64,000 nt of DNA from Stappia indica (GCF_020177335.1 NZ_JAIVMG010000006.1:62001-126000); one strand, 5' to 3'. Shown: positions 30,408-40,737, counted from the stretch's first letter. The notes: generated by a model not told the origin, from the letters alone. Made by a program: numbers and translations.

Positions 30408-30546
30408 AAACAAGCTACGTAGGAATAACCATGACATACGGTAGGCTCCGGTTTTTCCGGTGGCACGCAGGCGAAGGGCCGCGTGACGCCATGGCGGTCC
30501 TGCTGTTCCCATTCACATTTTCGCACCGAGCCCGTCCGAGAGCCCC

Positions 30547-31734
30547 ATGCTGAAGCGCATTCTTGCTTTCCTATTTGTCCTCGTCATTCTCGCCGCCTGT
30601 GCCGGCCTGATCTGGTTCAATGTCTTCCGGGACAAGATGATCGGCCAGTTCTTTGCCAACATGCAGCGCCCGACCGTCACGGTTTCGACCCTGGTGGTGG
30701 AGCCGCAGGACTGGCACCCCGGCATCGAGGCGATCGGCACGATCGTCGCCCGGCAGGGTGTCGATGTCGCCTCGCGCGCGCCCGGTCTGGTGCGGGAAAT
30801 CCACTTCAAGGCCAATGACAAGGTCGAGGCCGGGGCGCTGCTGGTCCAGCTCGACGATGCGGTCGAGCAGGCCGACCTGATCGCCGCCGAGGCCAATCTG
30901 GCCCGCGATCAGCAGGCGCTCAACCGGGCCGAGGCGCTGGCCGGGCGCGGCGTCAGCTCCGCCTCCGTGCTGGACAATGCCCGGGCGGCGCTCGATGCCT
31001 CTCGCTCACTGCTGGAGCGCGTCAAGGCGCAGCTCGATCTGAAGCAGATCAGGGCGCCGTTCTCCGGCACCATCGGCATTCCGCGCATCGACCTCGGTCA
31101 GTATCTGAGCGCGGGCGCGGTGATCGCCACGCTGCAGGATCTCGACACCATGAAGGTCGACTTCAACGTGCCGGAAGGGCAGATCAAGTCGATCGGCCTT
31201 GGTCAGACGATCCGCCTCGGGCTCGATGCGGAGCATCTGGACCACACCGGCGAGATCATTGGTGTCGACCCGAAGGCCGACCCGAATTCGCGGCTGGTGG
31301 CGGTGCAGGCTGAGGTGGACAACGCCGACTATGCCTTGCGCCCGGGTCAGTTCGCGGCCATCCGCATCGAACTGCCGATCGAAAAGGACCTGATTGCCCT
31401 GCCGCAGACCGCCGTGGTGATGAGCCTTTACGGCTCCTATGTCTATGCGGTGCGTGAGGTCGAGGTTGAGGAGGACGCGGACGGGGCGCCTGACGCGGCC
31501 AAGCCGGAGGCGGGCAACGATGGCGAGGCAGGCGAGAAGAAGCTCGTCGCCCGTCAGGTGTTCGTGAAGACCGGCCGCCGCTATCTCGGCGTGATCGAGG
31601 TCACCGAAGGGTTGAAGCCGGGCGACGTGATCGTCACCGCCGGCCAGAACAAGCTGTCCATCGGCACGCCGGTGCGGATCGACAACACCATCGACCCGTC
31701 CACCACGTCGGGCCTTGGCGGAGGTGAATCGTGA
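30547..31734 (+). CDS. RND efflux pump periplasmic adaptor (membrane fusion protein)
   Basis: A 395-residue HlyD/AcrA-type adaptor linking the inner-membrane RND pump to an outer-membrane channel. The N-terminal hydrophobic segment contains VILAACAG, which could be a lipobox with Cys19 or simply part of an anchor helix. Lipoyl half-motifs IEAIGTIVARQGVDVASR and KQIRAPFSGTIGIPRID flank a coiled hairpin (about 115-165). Beta-barrel and membrane-proximal domains follow. An insert rich in Asp/Glu/Ala (about residues 300-325) is unusual. Its stop overlaps the RND start (GTGA), so the two are co-translated. Confidence 0.93.
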   Translation: MLKRILAFLFVLVILAACAGLIWFNVFRDKMIGQFFANMQRPTVTVSTLVVEPQDWHPGIEAIGTIVARQGVDVASRAPGLVREIHFKANDKVEAGALLVQLDDAVEQADLIAAEANLARDQQALNRAEALAGRGVSSASVLDNARAALDASRSLLERVKAQLDLKQIRAPFSGTIGIPRIDLGQYLSAGAVIATLQDLDTMKVDFNVPEGQIKSIGLGQTIRLGLDAEHLDHTGEIIGVDPKADPNSRLVAVQAEVDNADYALRPGQFAAIRIELPIEKDLIALPQTAVVMSLYGSYVYAVREVEVEEDADGAPDAAKPEAGNDGEAGEKKLVARQVFVKTGRRYLGVIEVTEGLKPGDVIVTAGQNKLSIGTPVRIDNTIDPSTTSGLGGGES

Positions 31735-34700
31735 ACTTTTCCGAAGTCTTCATTCGCCGGCCGGTGCTGTCCACGGTCGTCAGTCTGATCATCCTGCTGG
31801 TTGGTGTGCAGGGGATCCTCAACATGACGATCCGGCAGTATCCGGAGGTCGAGGAAACCGTCATCACCGTGTCGACGATCTATCCGGGCGCCAGTGCGGA
31901 TCTGATCCAGGGCTTCATCACCACGCCGGTCGCCAAGGCGGTGGCGACGGCGGAGGGCGTTGATTACGTCACCTCCAAGAGCACGCTCGGCATGTCGACG
32001 GTGACCGTGCAGATGCGCCTCAACACCAGCCCGGATGCGGCGCTGACGGAGGTGATCTCCAAGGTGCAGCAGATCCGCGGGCAGTTGCCGCGTGAGGCGG
32101 AGGACCCGGTGATCCAGAAGGGCACCGGCAACACCTTCGCCCTGATGTATCTGTCGGTGCTGTCCGACATCATGTCGCCGCAGCAGATGACCGAGTTCAT
32201 CTCGCGGGTGATCGAGCCGCAGCTCTCCACCGTGGAGGGTGTCGCCGATGCCCAGGTGCTGGGTGGTCAGACCTTCGCCATGCGCATCTGGATCGACCCG
32301 ATCAAGCTGGCCGCGCGCGGCGTGACGGCGACCGATATCCAGCTTGCGGTGCAGAGCGCCAACTTCCTGTCGGCGCCGGGCAAGACCGAGAACGAGTACG
32401 TCGCCTATCAGATCGAGATGCAGACGACGCTGCAGACGCCGGAAGCCTTCGGCCTCTTGCCGATCCGCTCCGACGGCGACGAGATCGTGCGGCTGCGCGA
32501 TGTGGCACGGATCGAGCTGGGCAGCGAAAACACCGATACCAAGGTCTCCTTCAACGGCCGGCAGGGCGTGTTCATCGGCATCATGCCGAGCCCTTCGGCC
32601 AACCCGCTGGACACTGCCGACGGGGTGCGGGCGGAGCTGGAACGGATTTCCGCCAACCTGCCGGAAGGGGTGTCGATCACGGTGCTCTACGACAGCACCA
32701 GCTTCATCAGGGCGTCGATCGGCGAGGTGTTCACGACAATCGCAGAGGCGGTGGTCATCGTCATTCTGGTGATCCTCCTGTTCCTCGGCTCGTTCCGGGC
32801 GGTGCTGGTGCCGATCGTGACGATCCCGCTGTCGCTGGTCGGTGTCTGTTTCTTCCTCTGGGGGCTGGACTATTCGCTCAACACGCTGACGCTGCTGGCG
32901 ATGGTGCTGGCCATCGGCCTTGTGGTGGATGACGCCATCGTCGTGGTGGAGAACATTCACCGGCACCTGGAAAACGGGATGAAACCCTTGCCGGCGGCCA
33001 TCGTCGGCATGAAGGAGATCTTCGGCCCGGTGGTGGCGATGACCATCACCCTGGCGGCGGTTTACGCGCCAATCGGTTTCGCGCAAGGGCTGACGGGCTC
33101 GCTGTTCCGCGAGTTCGCCTTCACGCTGGCCGGTGCGGTGGTGATTTCCGGCTTCGTCGCCGTCACCCTGTCGCCGATGATGTCGGCGCGGCTGCTCTCC
33201 AGCAAGCCGAGCCGGTTCCAGCATTTCGTCGACCGGATCTTCACCCGGCTGGCGGACTGGTACGGACGGCGGCTCGACGGCTCGCTGAACTACAAGCCGG
33301 CGACGCTGGCAATCGTCACCATCCTGCTCGCCACCACCGGCTACCTGTTCGTCAACACCAAGACCGAACTGGCGCCGGAGGAAGACCAAGGGGCGTTGTT
33401 CGCGCTGACCACCGCGCCGCGCTATGCCACCTCCGATTACACCAAGCTCTACACCGATCAGTTCTACGATCTGACCGACGATGTGCCGGGTGTGGAGGCG
33501 CGGTTCCAGGTGGTTGGCACCGGTTCGACCAATTCGGCCTTCGCCATCTGGGCGCTGAAGCCGTGGGACGAGCGCGAAGAGAGCCAGAAGGCGATCCAGG
33601 AGATGATCCAGCCGCGCCTGCAGAAGTCGGCCGGCGTCGAGGCCTTCGTGTTCGCGCCGCCCTCCCTGCCGGGCGCCGGTGGCGGGTTGCCGATCCAGTT
33701 CGTGTTGCAGTCCACCGGCGCGGCTGAGCAGGTGTATGAGATCGCCGAGGAAATCCGCCAGAAGGCGATGGCCTCGGGCAAGTTCATCGTCGTCCAGAAC
33801 TCCCTGTCCTATGACAGCCCGCGGGTGCGGGTGGTGATCGACCGGGACCGGGCGGCGACCCTTGGCGTGCCGATCTCAAGCATTGGCCAGACGCTGAACA
33901 TTCTCGTCGGCGAGGCGGAGGTGTCCAAGTTCGACCGGGAGAGCCGGTCTTACAAGATCATCCCGCAGGTCGACCGGGCGTTCCGTCTGAACCCCGAACG
34001 GCTCGACTATTTCTACGTGCGTTCGGCCAATGGGGCGATGGTGCCGCTGTCGGCGGTGGTGAAGATCGACGCAACCGCAGCGCCTGCGGCGATCGAGCAG
34101 TTCAACCAGCTCAACTCGGCGACGATTGCCGCGTTGCCGCTGCCCACCGTGACCTCCGGCGAGGGGCTTGCCACCTTGCAGGAGATTGCCCGGGATGCGA
34201 TGCCCGATGGCTTCTTCGAGGATTACGCCGGTCAGTCGCGGCTGGAGATCAAGCAGGGCTCGACGATCCTGTTTGTCTTCGCCATGGCGGTGGTGGTGAT
34301 CTATCTGGTGTTGGCGGCGCAGTTCGAGAGCTTCCGCGATCCGTTCATCATCATGATGTCGGTGCCGCTGTCGATCTTCGGGGCGATCGTGCCGTTGAAC
34401 CTCGGTCTGGGCACGCTGAACATCTACACCCAGGTCGGGCTGATCACCCTTGTCGGGCTGATCACCAAGCACGGCATTCTGATGGTGGAGTTCGCCAATG
34501 CTCAGCGTGACGAACATGGGTTGAGCAAACGCGAGGGCATCGTCGAGGCGGCGCGCGAGCGTTTGCGGCCGATCCTGATGACCACCGGCGCGATGGTGCT
34601 TGGCGTCATTCCGCTGGTGCTGGCCGAGGGGGCGGGCGCGGCCGCGCGCTACTCCATCGGCCTGGTCATTGCCTCGGGCATGTCGGTGGGCACCATCTTC

Positions 34701-34814
34701 ACCCTGTTCGTGGTGCCGATGTTCTACATGTATGTGGGGCATCCGGACCGCAAGCCGGTCACTGACGACGATGCGGGCGAGGCGGTGACGGCGAGCCCGG
34801 CGCCGGCCGAGTAG
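31731..34814 (+). CDS. RND efflux transporter permease (AcrB/MexF-like)
   Basis: A 1027-residue HAE-type proton-driven drug exporter of the inner membrane. It begins with GTG, MNFSEVFIRRPVLSTVVSLI, as in the family. The proton-relay pair is intact in GLVVDDAIVVVENIHRH (about residues 400-416). Two porter regions and twelve predicted helices follow the AcrB plan, and the second half has VGLITLVGLITKHGILMVEF. Normal length. It is co-transcribed with the adaptor; no outer-membrane factor is encoded here, so a TolC-type channel elsewhere is presumed. Controlled by the divergent TetR gene. Confidence 0.95.
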   Translation: MNFSEVFIRRPVLSTVVSLIILLVGVQGILNMTIRQYPEVEETVITVSTIYPGASADLIQGFITTPVAKAVATAEGVDYVTSKSTLGMSTVTVQMRLNTSPDAALTEVISKVQQIRGQLPREAEDPVIQKGTGNTFALMYLSVLSDIMSPQQMTEFISRVIEPQLSTVEGVADAQVLGGQTFAMRIWIDPIKLAARGVTATDIQLAVQSANFLSAPGKTENEYVAYQIEMQTTLQTPEAFGLLPIRSDGDEIVRLRDVARIELGSENTDTKVSFNGRQGVFIGIMPSPSANPLDTADGVRAELERISANLPEGVSITVLYDSTSFIRASIGEVFTTIAEAVVIVILVILLFLGSFRAVLVPIVTIPLSLVGVCFFLWGLDYSLNTLTLLAMVLAIGLVVDDAIVVVENIHRHLENGMKPLPAAIVGMKEIFGPVVAMTITLAAVYAPIGFAQGLTGSLFREFAFTLAGAVVISGFVAVTLSPMMSARLLSSKPSRFQHFVDRIFTRLADWYGRRLDGSLNYKPATLAIVTILLATTGYLFVNTKTELAPEEDQGALFALTTAPRYATSDYTKLYTDQFYDLTDDVPGVEARFQVVGTGSTNSAFAIWALKPWDEREESQKAIQEMIQPRLQKSAGVEAFVFAPPSLPGAGGGLPIQFVLQSTGAAEQVYEIAEEIRQKAMASGKFIVVQNSLSYDSPRVRVVIDRDRAATLGVPISSIGQTLNILVGEAEVSKFDRESRSYKIIPQVDRAFRLNPERLDYFYVRSANGAMVPLSAVVKIDATAAPAAIEQFNQLNSATIAALPLPTVTSGEGLATLQEIARDAMPDGFFEDYAGQSRLEIKQGSTILFVFAMAVVVIYLVLAAQFESFRDPFIIMMSVPLSIFGAIVPLNLGLGTLNIYTQVGLITLVGLITKHGILMVEFANAQRDEHGLSKREGIVEAARERLRPILMTTGAMVLGVIPLVLAEGAGAAARYSIGLVIASGMSVGTIFTLFVVPMFYMYVGHPDRKPVTDDDAGEAVTASPAPAE

Positions 34815-34877
34815 GCACGTCGCCGGGCAGGGCGGCACCGCCGTACCGCCGCTTTCAGTGAAACTTCCCCGCGAAAA

Positions 34878-34910
34878 AGACCCCGTCGCCGGTTTCCGGC
34901 GGCGGGGTCT
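34878..34910 (-). terminator. GC-rich hairpin, T tract on the minus strand only
   Basis: AGACCCCGTCGCCGG (34878-34892) pairs with CCGGCGGCGGGGTCT (34896-34910) with one wobble. The A run at 34874-34878 gives a T tract only when read leftward. On the plus strand it may still end the pump transcript, but weakly. Confidence 0.55.
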
Positions 34911-35038
34911 GACTGTTGATCGAGGGCAACGACACCTTTCGGCGTCATCAACTCATTCCAGTCAATTCGTCTCTCAAGCGCACATTGAGGAGGGCGATGA
35001 TCTTGCGCATGACGGCAATCGATGCCTCGCGCCTCGGC

Positions 35039-35159
35039 GTCATCCCGGCCCCCGTGCCGGGATCGGAGAGCCAAAAGCCCGGCGTTTTCATGGGTCTGGA
35101 ACCGGCACACTGTGGCTCGCCGGTCCCGGATCTCCGCGTGCGCTGCGTCCGGGAAGACG
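35039..35159 (+). repeat. Interspersed ~125-bp intergenic repeat, copy D
   Basis: It runs GTCATCCCGGCC, GGGATCGGAGAGCC, GTTTTCATGGGTCTGGAACC, GGCTCGCCGGTCCCGGATC and ends CCGGGAAGACG. Confidence 0.85.
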
Positions 35160-35211
35160 TGGAGTGTGGGGCAATGTCGGGAGAAGAATAACCCCTGCGC
35201 TATTTCTCGGC

Positions 35212-35340
35212 GTCATCCCAGGCGAGCTCTGGCGCGACCCGGGATCGGAGAGCCGAACGACGTTCGTTGTCATGAGGATGGAGCCGACAGGCCGTGGCTC
35301 CTTGATCCCGGATCTCCGCTTTGCTCCGTCCGGGAGGACG
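35212..35340 (+). repeat. Interspersed ~125-bp intergenic repeat, copy E
   Basis: A direct tandem neighbour of copy D, with the same block order and the end CGTCCGGGAGGACG. Its left flank TTCTCGGC is shared with copy F. Confidence 0.85.
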
Positions 35341-35361
35341 CCCCTAGGGGGTATCACATTT

Positions 35362-35394
35362 ACCCCGTCGCCGGCCTCCGGCGGCGGGGTTTTT
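35362..35394 (+). terminator. Rho-independent terminator after the RND pump operon
   Basis: ACCCCGTCGCCGG (35362-35374) pairs with CCGGCGGCGGGGT (35378-35390) and is followed by T5 on the plus strand. It is nearly identical in sequence to the hairpin at 34878-34910. Confidence 0.75.
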
Positions 35395-35463
35395 CATGAG
35401 CTGAAGGGCAGGCCGGGGAGGGGCAAGAGGCAAGGGGGCGCCATGGCGCTGAGGCGCTCTGCC

Positions 35464-35500
35464 ACAAAAAAGCCCGCCGATGCTGGGCATCGGCGGGCCT
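35464..35500 (-). terminator. Chemoreceptor gene terminator
   Basis: GCCCGCCGATG (35472-35482) pairs perfectly with CATCGGCGGGC (35488-35498). A T tract follows on the minus strand. Confidence 0.88.
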
Positions 35501-35550
35501 TCTGTTTGTGGTAGCGCCGGCCCGGTCGGGGTCGGCGACGTGCCTTGGTA

Positions 35551-37557
35551 TCAGGCGGCGCGCACGTCGGCGAGGAACTGCTCCACCTCGGCCTTCAGCC
35601 GTTCGGCCTTGCTGCTGAGGTCGGCGGCGACACCGGTCACCTGGGTGGCCGCCGCACCGGTCTCGGTCGCACCGTGAGTGACCTCGATGATGTTGCTGGA
35701 CACTTCCTGGGTGCCGATCGATGCCTGTTCCACGTTGCGGGCGATTTCGCCGGTGGCGGCGCTCTGCTCCTCGACGGCGGCGGCGATGCCGGCGGCGATT
35801 TCGTTGATCTCGGTGATGGTGCGGCCGATCACCTGGATCGCGGCCACCGCCTCGTCTGTCTCCGTCTGGATCGAGCCGATCTGCTGGCTGATGTCCTCGG
35901 TTGCCTTGGCGGTCTGGTTGGCCAGTTCCTTGACCTCGGCGGCGACGACCGCAAAGCCCTTGCCGGCTTCTCCGGCGCGGGCCGCCTCGATGGTCGCGTT
36001 GAGGGCCAGAAGGTTGGTCTGTTCGGCGATTGCCGAGATCAGGCTCACCACCTCGCCGATGCGCTGGGCCGCCAGGGCAAGACCCTGGACCTGACCGTTG
36101 GTCTTGTCCGCCTGTTCCACCGCGCGGCCGGCGATGCTGGAGGACTGGGCCACCTGGCGGGAAATTTCCTGGATCGAGCTGGACAGCTCATCCGTCGCCG
36201 AGGCCACCGTCTGCACATTGGCGGAGGCTTCTTCGGCGGCGCTGGCCACGGTGGTTGCCCGGTCGTTGGTGTCGTTGGCGATGGTCGACATCGAGCTGGC
36301 CGTTCCCTCCATTTCGGTGGAGGCGCTGGCCACGGCATTGAGCAGTTCCGAGATGCTGGCGTCGAAGTTCTGGGTGAGCTGCTCGATCCGCTGGGCCCGT
36401 GCCTGACGCGCCCGGGCTTCTTCCGCCTCGCGCGCCGACAGGGTGTCGGCCTTGATCATGTTCTCCTTGAAGATGTTGACCGCGGCGGCCATGTCGCCAA
36501 TCTCGTCGCGATGATCCTGCCCGGGGATCTCGGTGGTCTTGTCGCCGGCGGCCAGGGTCTTCATCGCCTCGGTGATCGCGCGGATCGGGTTGGCGATACC
36601 GCGGCCGATGAACCACGCGGCCCAAAGTCCAAGGGCGATGGCGATCAGTGCGACGGTCACGGTCAGTACGACGGCCTGGCTCATGGCGGCGGTGGCCTGC
36701 GGACCGAGACTCTCCTGTTCGGCCTTGATGGCCAGCTTCAGTTGCTCCATCTCCTGCGCAATCTTCGGGCCATAGACGTCGAGAGCCTGGGCGGTGATCC
36801 TGTTGCGCTCGATCGTGGCGTCGTGAATGCGGGTGGCGCCGGCGATATAGGCTTCGCGCAGGGAGCCGACCTCCTTGGCGAGGGCGCGCCGGGTGGGGTC
36901 CTGAAGCTCGATGACCAGGCTCTTGTGAAGCTCCGCCATCGCGGTTCCTTCCTGGACGACGCGGTCGAAATCGGCGTCGCTGCTGGTGACCAGGAACTTG
37001 GCCATGTAAAGCCGCATGAGCAGCAGGCTGCGCTGGACATTGGCGGCGCGGTAGGCGGCTCCCACGTCCCGGTCGTCATAGGCGCTGCGCATGATTTCGG
37101 TCAGTTTGCGCTCGATTTCCACACCGGCGCTGTTGAGGACGTCGGCGATCAGCCCGTCGCGCTCCGCCTGCAGACGGACCACCTGTGCAAAGCCGTCCGT
37201 ATAGGCGGTGATTTCCTCGCCCGCATTGGCGATGATCTTTCCGATCTCCGATCCGGCGAGCCCCTCGTTCAGCTCGCGGCCAAGCTCCCGGGTCCGCTGG
37301 ATGCGGTTTTCGACGGTTGCCACATCCTCCTGGGAAGAGCGCTGGATGAAGTTCTTCACCGCCAGGCGCGCTTCAAGAAGATTGGACTGTACCTCGCCGG
37401 CAAGGTTGGTTTGGATGGCAATGGCTCTGTAGCGGGCGAAGTTGTCGCTTCCGCTGCTGAGATTGAGGGATGAGACGGTGCTGATGACAAGAAGAAGGAG
37501 GAGGATCGTGCCGAATCCTCCAAATATCTTCTTTGAAATCTTGATGTGATTTAGCAA
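35551..37557 (-). CDS. Methyl-accepting chemotaxis protein
   Basis: A 668-residue membrane chemoreceptor signalling to CheA/CheW. Helix 1 is IFGGFGTILLLLLVISTVSS (about 11-30). A large helical periplasmic sensor, about 31-295, looks like an HBM (helical bimodular) domain. Helix 2 is AVVLTVTVALIAIALGLWAA (about 300-320), followed by HAMP (IANPIRAITEAMKTLAAGD). The signalling hairpin tip is ISAIAEQTNLLALNATIEAA. The start is TTG (MLNHIKIS, typical of the class) with AAGGTG upstream. It is an orphan receptor: no other che gene is near. The ligand is unknown. Confidence 0.93.
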   Translation of the reverse strand: MLNHIKISKKIFGGFGTILLLLLVISTVSSLNLSSGSDNFARYRAIAIQTNLAGEVQSNLLEARLAVKNFIQRSSQEDVATVENRIQRTRELGRELNEGLAGSEIGKIIANAGEEITAYTDGFAQVVRLQAERDGLIADVLNSAGVEIERKLTEIMRSAYDDRDVGAAYRAANVQRSLLLMRLYMAKFLVTSSDADFDRVVQEGTAMAELHKSLVIELQDPTRRALAKEVGSLREAYIAGATRIHDATIERNRITAQALDVYGPKIAQEMEQLKLAIKAEQESLGPQATAAMSQAVVLTVTVALIAIALGLWAAWFIGRGIANPIRAITEAMKTLAAGDKTTEIPGQDHRDEIGDMAAAVNIFKENMIKADTLSAREAEEARARQARAQRIEQLTQNFDASISELLNAVASASTEMEGTASSMSTIANDTNDRATTVASAAEEASANVQTVASATDELSSSIQEISRQVAQSSSIAGRAVEQADKTNGQVQGLALAAQRIGEVVSLISAIAEQTNLLALNATIEAARAGEAGKGFAVVAAEVKELANQTAKATEDISQQIGSIQTETDEAVAAIQVIGRTITEINEIAAGIAAAVEEQSAATGEIARNVEQASIGTQEVSSNIIEVTHGATETGAAATQVTGVAADLSSKAERLKAEVEQFLADVRAA

Positions 37558-38045
37558 GGATCTTCACCTTCTTATGCGGTTGTTTTTCGATTATGTCTGA
37601 CGTCGCGGTCAGGCTCTATGGGGGGTTGCAGTATCGCGGCTATTTTCATTGCGAAATCTAGTAAATCATCGTTAATGAATGGTTATTTATGTTAAAATAT
37701 GTTTTTATATTTAAGATTTTTTGATTTTTTAATGTATTATTGGGTTGCATTATTTAAATTAATCAATTTATAGGTTTGTTTTCTGGTTTTCCTTCTCTGG
37801 GAGATCTCCCTGCTCGTCCTTTCCCGGTAGGGCGGGCTCCTTTCCGCTCGATTTCCTTGAGAAAATCATCCGGCGCTCCCCGTTTGGTTCTTGTTGATCT
37901 GGACGTCGGTGGTCCACCGGCGAAGAGCCGGGGCGTGACTCAACGTCCGGCGTGCCGGAGGTCTTGCGATCGTTGGGAATGGGGCAACGGGGAGGGCGGC
38001 GTGATCGGGATTGCCGCCCGTGCTGCTTCTGGGTAAGAGAGCGTC
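37558..38045. other. AT-rich intergenic region with the chemoreceptor promoter
   Basis: Positions ~37660-37790 are strikingly AT-rich for this genome, with T and A runs suited to UP-element promoters. TTAATGAATGGTTAT (37672-37686) resembles a CtrA site (TTAA-N7-TTAA) with one change. The right half is GC-rich and leads to the glutamyl-tRNA synthetase gene. No gene is supported. Confidence 0.5.
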
Positions 38046-39419
38046 ATGACCGTTACCGTTCGATTTGCTCCCTCGCCCACCGGATTTCTCCATATCGGCA
38101 ATGCCCGACCGGCGCTGTTGAACTGGCTCTATGCGCTGAAGACCGGTGGCAGCTTCGTGCTGCGCTACGATGACACCGATCTGGAGCGCTCGACCGCCGA
38201 GTTCGCTGCGGCAATCGCCGAGGATCTTGGCTGGCTCGGCATCGTGCCGGACCGGGTCTGTCGCCAGTCGGAGCGGATCGCCGCCTATGATGCGGCGGCG
38301 GAGCGGCTGAAGGCCGCCGGGCTGCTCTATCCCTGCTATGAGACTGCCGAGGAGCTGGAGCGCCGCCGGGCGCGGGCGCGGGCGCTTGGTCGTCCGCCGG
38401 TCTATGACCGGGCCGGGCTTCGGCTCACCCCGGAGGAGCGGGCGGCACTGGAGGCCGAGGGGCGCAAGCCGCATTGGCGCTTCCTTCTGCCCAATCATGC
38501 GGGCGATCCGTTCTCCACCGTGCGCACGGAGGAAAGCTGGCAGGACCTGTGCCGCGGCGAACAGGCCGTGGATCTGGCCTCCCTGTCCGATCCGGTGCTG
38601 ATCCGCGCCGACGGCACCTACCTCTATACGCTGCCGTCGATTGTCGATGATATCGACATGGGCATCACCCATGTCATTCGCGGCGAGGATCATGTGGCCA
38701 ACACCGCCGTGCAGCTGGCGATCTTCGCCGCGCTCGACGCCAAACCGCCGGTGTTCGCCCATCACAACCTTCTGACCACCGTGTCCGGCGAGGGGCTGTC
38801 GAAGCGCAAGGGGGCTCTGTCGCTGCGGTCGCTGCGCGAGGCGGGCTACGAGCCGCTGGCGGTGGCGTCTCTGGCGGTTCTCACCGGCACCCGCCATGCC
38901 ATCGAGCCGGCGGAGAGCCTTGCGGCGCTGGCCGGGCAGGTGGAGCTGACCGATATTTCCCGCTCAGCCGCCAAGTTCAATCCGGACGACCTTCGCCCGC
39001 TCAATGCCCGGCTGGTTCACGGTCTGCCGTTCGCGGCGGTGTCGGAGCGGCTTGAGGCGCTTGGTATCGGCGGCGGCGCGCCGTTCTGGGATGCGGTGCG
39101 GGCGAATTGCGAGACGGTGGCGGACGCGCAGCGCTGGTGGCAGGTGGTCGCGGGCGGCGCGGACATGCCGGCCGATGCGGCGCCGGCGCTCGAGGATGCG
39201 GAGTATCTGAAGCAGGCGGCGGAGCTGCTGCCGGCCGAGCCCTGGGACGAAACCACCTGGGGCGCCTGGACGGGCGCGCTGAAGGCGCAGACCGGGCGTA
39301 AGGGCAAGGCCTTGTTCCTGCCGCTGCGGCTGGCCCTGACCGGTGCCGCGCATGGGCCGGACATGAAGACCTTCCTGCCGGTTATTGGGCGACGTAATAG
39401 CGTGGCCCGACTACCCTGA
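38046..39419 (+). CDS. gltX: Glutamyl-tRNA synthetase-type enzyme
   Basis: A class I aminoacyl-tRNA synthetase of 457 residues that charges tRNA with glutamate. The HIGH-type motif is [20 protein letters not shown], and the KMSKS-type motif is [12 protein letters not shown]. The catalytic core carries [15 protein letters not shown] and [16 protein letters not shown]. Many alphaproteobacteria have two such enzymes, one specialised for tRNA-Gln, which is then amidated by GatCAB; which one this is cannot be decided from this window. Its 3' end overlaps the convergent DUF2865 gene by 38 bp. Confidence 0.95.
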   Translation: MTVTVRFAPSPTGFLHIGNARPALLNWLYALKTGGSFVLRYDDTDLERSTAEFAAAIAEDLGWLGIVPDRVCRQSERIAAYDAAAERLKAAGLLYPCYETAEELERRRARARALGRPPVYDRAGLRLTPEERAALEAEGRKPHWRFLLPNHAGDPFSTVRTEESWQDLCRGEQAVDLASLSDPVLIRADGTYLYTLPSIVDDIDMGITHVIRGEDHVANTAVQLAIFAALDAKPPVFAHHNLLTTVSGEGLSKRKGALSLRSLREAGYEPLAVASLAVLTGTRHAIEPAESLAALAGQVELTDISRSAAKFNPDDLRPLNARLVHGLPFAAVSERLEALGIGGGAPFWDAVRANCETVADAQRWWQVVAGGADMPADAAPALEDAEYLKQAAELLPAEPWDETTWGAWTGALKAQTGRKGKALFLPLRLALTGAAHGPDMKTFLPVIGRRNSVARLP

Positions 39420-40644
39420 CCGGGCGCTTGCCCTCCTCGGCGGGTTTCGTCACCGCAGGGGCGGCGGGCTCTGCCTGCGGCGCCACCTCGGTGAGTGTCG
39501 GTGTCGTTTCGGCCTGAGGGCGCCCGAGCACCGGCAGGCGCGCCGGCGCACGCTCGGGGGCAAAGCCGAGGCGCAGGTTAAGAGCGGTGTCCGGATCGGC
39601 GCCCCTTGGTACTCTTGGCTGGGGGGCTTTTAGCTCGGCCTTGCCCGCAATGCTGTCGCGCAGATAACCGGCGGCCTCGGCATCGTCGCCACTGGTGATC
39701 AGGCTGGCCATGGTCTGGCGCTCGCTGTTCTCCGACTGGCAACTGCAACCTGAAACGAACTGTGTCCGGAACCGGTTGGCGTTCGGCAGCATGTCATAGG
39801 GCGTGCCGTCGAGGGCTACCAGGTCGTCGAGGGTTTCCCCCGGATTTCGATGCAGGAACAGCCGGGTTTCCGCCGAGGGGCACATGGAGCGGCAGACGGC
39901 CGCATCGCGGCTCAGGCCGTTTTCGGTCACCGCATAGCTGATGGGGAAGAAAAAGCCATCGCAGGTGCGCACGCACATGGTGCGGTAGGTCTGGCCAATG
40001 GCCCGGCGGGGCGCACTGCGGTCGCTGGAGGAGGTGACGCGGACGCTGGAGCGGCGCCGGTCCGGCGCGGTCGCCGCAGAGGATGCCTGCACGGGGCCGC
40101 CCCTGTCGTCTGCCCTATCCGTGTTCCGGCCAATGCCGAACAGCGCAAGAAATCCGCCGCCGCGATCTGACGACCGGGCGCTGCGGGTGGTGCCGCAGCC
40201 CTGGCTTTTCATGGCGCGCCTGAGCTGCGCCGTGCGCGCCTTGGCACCGCCGCCGCCCCGGGTGAGCCGGTCGCGCTTGCGCTCCAGCTTTGCCAGATTG
40301 GCCCGCATCTTCTTGATCTTGGCAGTGAGGGGGGAGCAGGAGGCATCGGCGCCGCCTGCGTTGCAGCCGAGATGGCGCGCATCCCGCTCGGCGAGCGACA
40401 GGGACTTGGCCTGTTGCCGCGCTGCCTTGGCCCATTTTCGTTGTTCCGCCGATTGCGGCGTGCGCGCGGTGCTGCGGCTCAGTTCGGCGGCCAGAGCCGA
40501 GCAGGTGGCGGCGGAGGCGTCTTGCGGGCCCGCGACCAGCAGCGCAGCCGTCAGCAGCACGCCCGTCAGGAGCGCGCGCGTCACGGGCGCGGTGGCGCGC
40601 TGCCGTTTGGCGTTTCTCATCACCTCTTGCCGTCCCTGGCTCAT
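39382..40644 (-). CDS. DUF2865 domain-containing exported protein
   Basis: A ~420-residue protein with a signal peptide ([20 protein letters not shown], ending DASAAT). A charged coiled-coil region holding cysteines follows. The diagnostic DUF2865 block is [20 protein letters not shown] with [20 protein letters not shown] and the later CSCQSENSE. Function is unknown; the family is largely restricted to Hyphomicrobiales. The frame is open 22 codons further, but ATG 40644 has AGGGA ~10 nt upstream and ATG 40620 is a second option. The cysteine-rich core probably forms disulphides in the periplasm. Confidence 0.87.
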   Translation of the reverse strand: MSQGRQEVMRNAKRQRATAPVTRALLTGVLLTAALLVAGPQDASAATCSALAAELSRSTARTPQSAEQRKWAKAARQQAKSLSLAERDARHLGCNAGGADASCSPLTAKIKKMRANLAKLERKRDRLTRGGGGAKARTAQLRRAMKSQGCGTTRSARSSDRGGGFLALFGIGRNTDRADDRGGPVQASSAATAPDRRRSSVRVTSSSDRSAPRRAIGQTYRTMCVRTCDGFFFPISYAVTENGLSRDAAVCRSMCPSAETRLFLHRNPGETLDDLVALDGTPYDMLPNANRFRTQFVSGCSCQSENSERQTMASLITSGDDAEAAGYLRDSIAGKAELKAPQPRVPRGADPDTALNLRLGFAPERAPARLPVLGRPQAETTPTLTEVAPQAEPAAPAVTKPAEEGKRPVRVVGPRYYVAQ

Positions 40645-40737
40645 TCGCACGTTTCCCTTGTGGGAAATCTCTTGCTGAACTATCGCCGCCGGGCCGCCTC
40701 GACACAACAAAAGCCGGGGAGTTTAGTAAATTGCGCG

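Larger units (their letters stand above)
34815..35550. other. 736-bp intergenic block between the pump and chemoreceptor genes
   Basis: It holds two near-identical hairpins (34878-34910 and 35362-35394), two copies of the interspersed repeat between them, and the chemoreceptor terminator. Open frames here merely run through the repeats. Confidence 0.7.
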
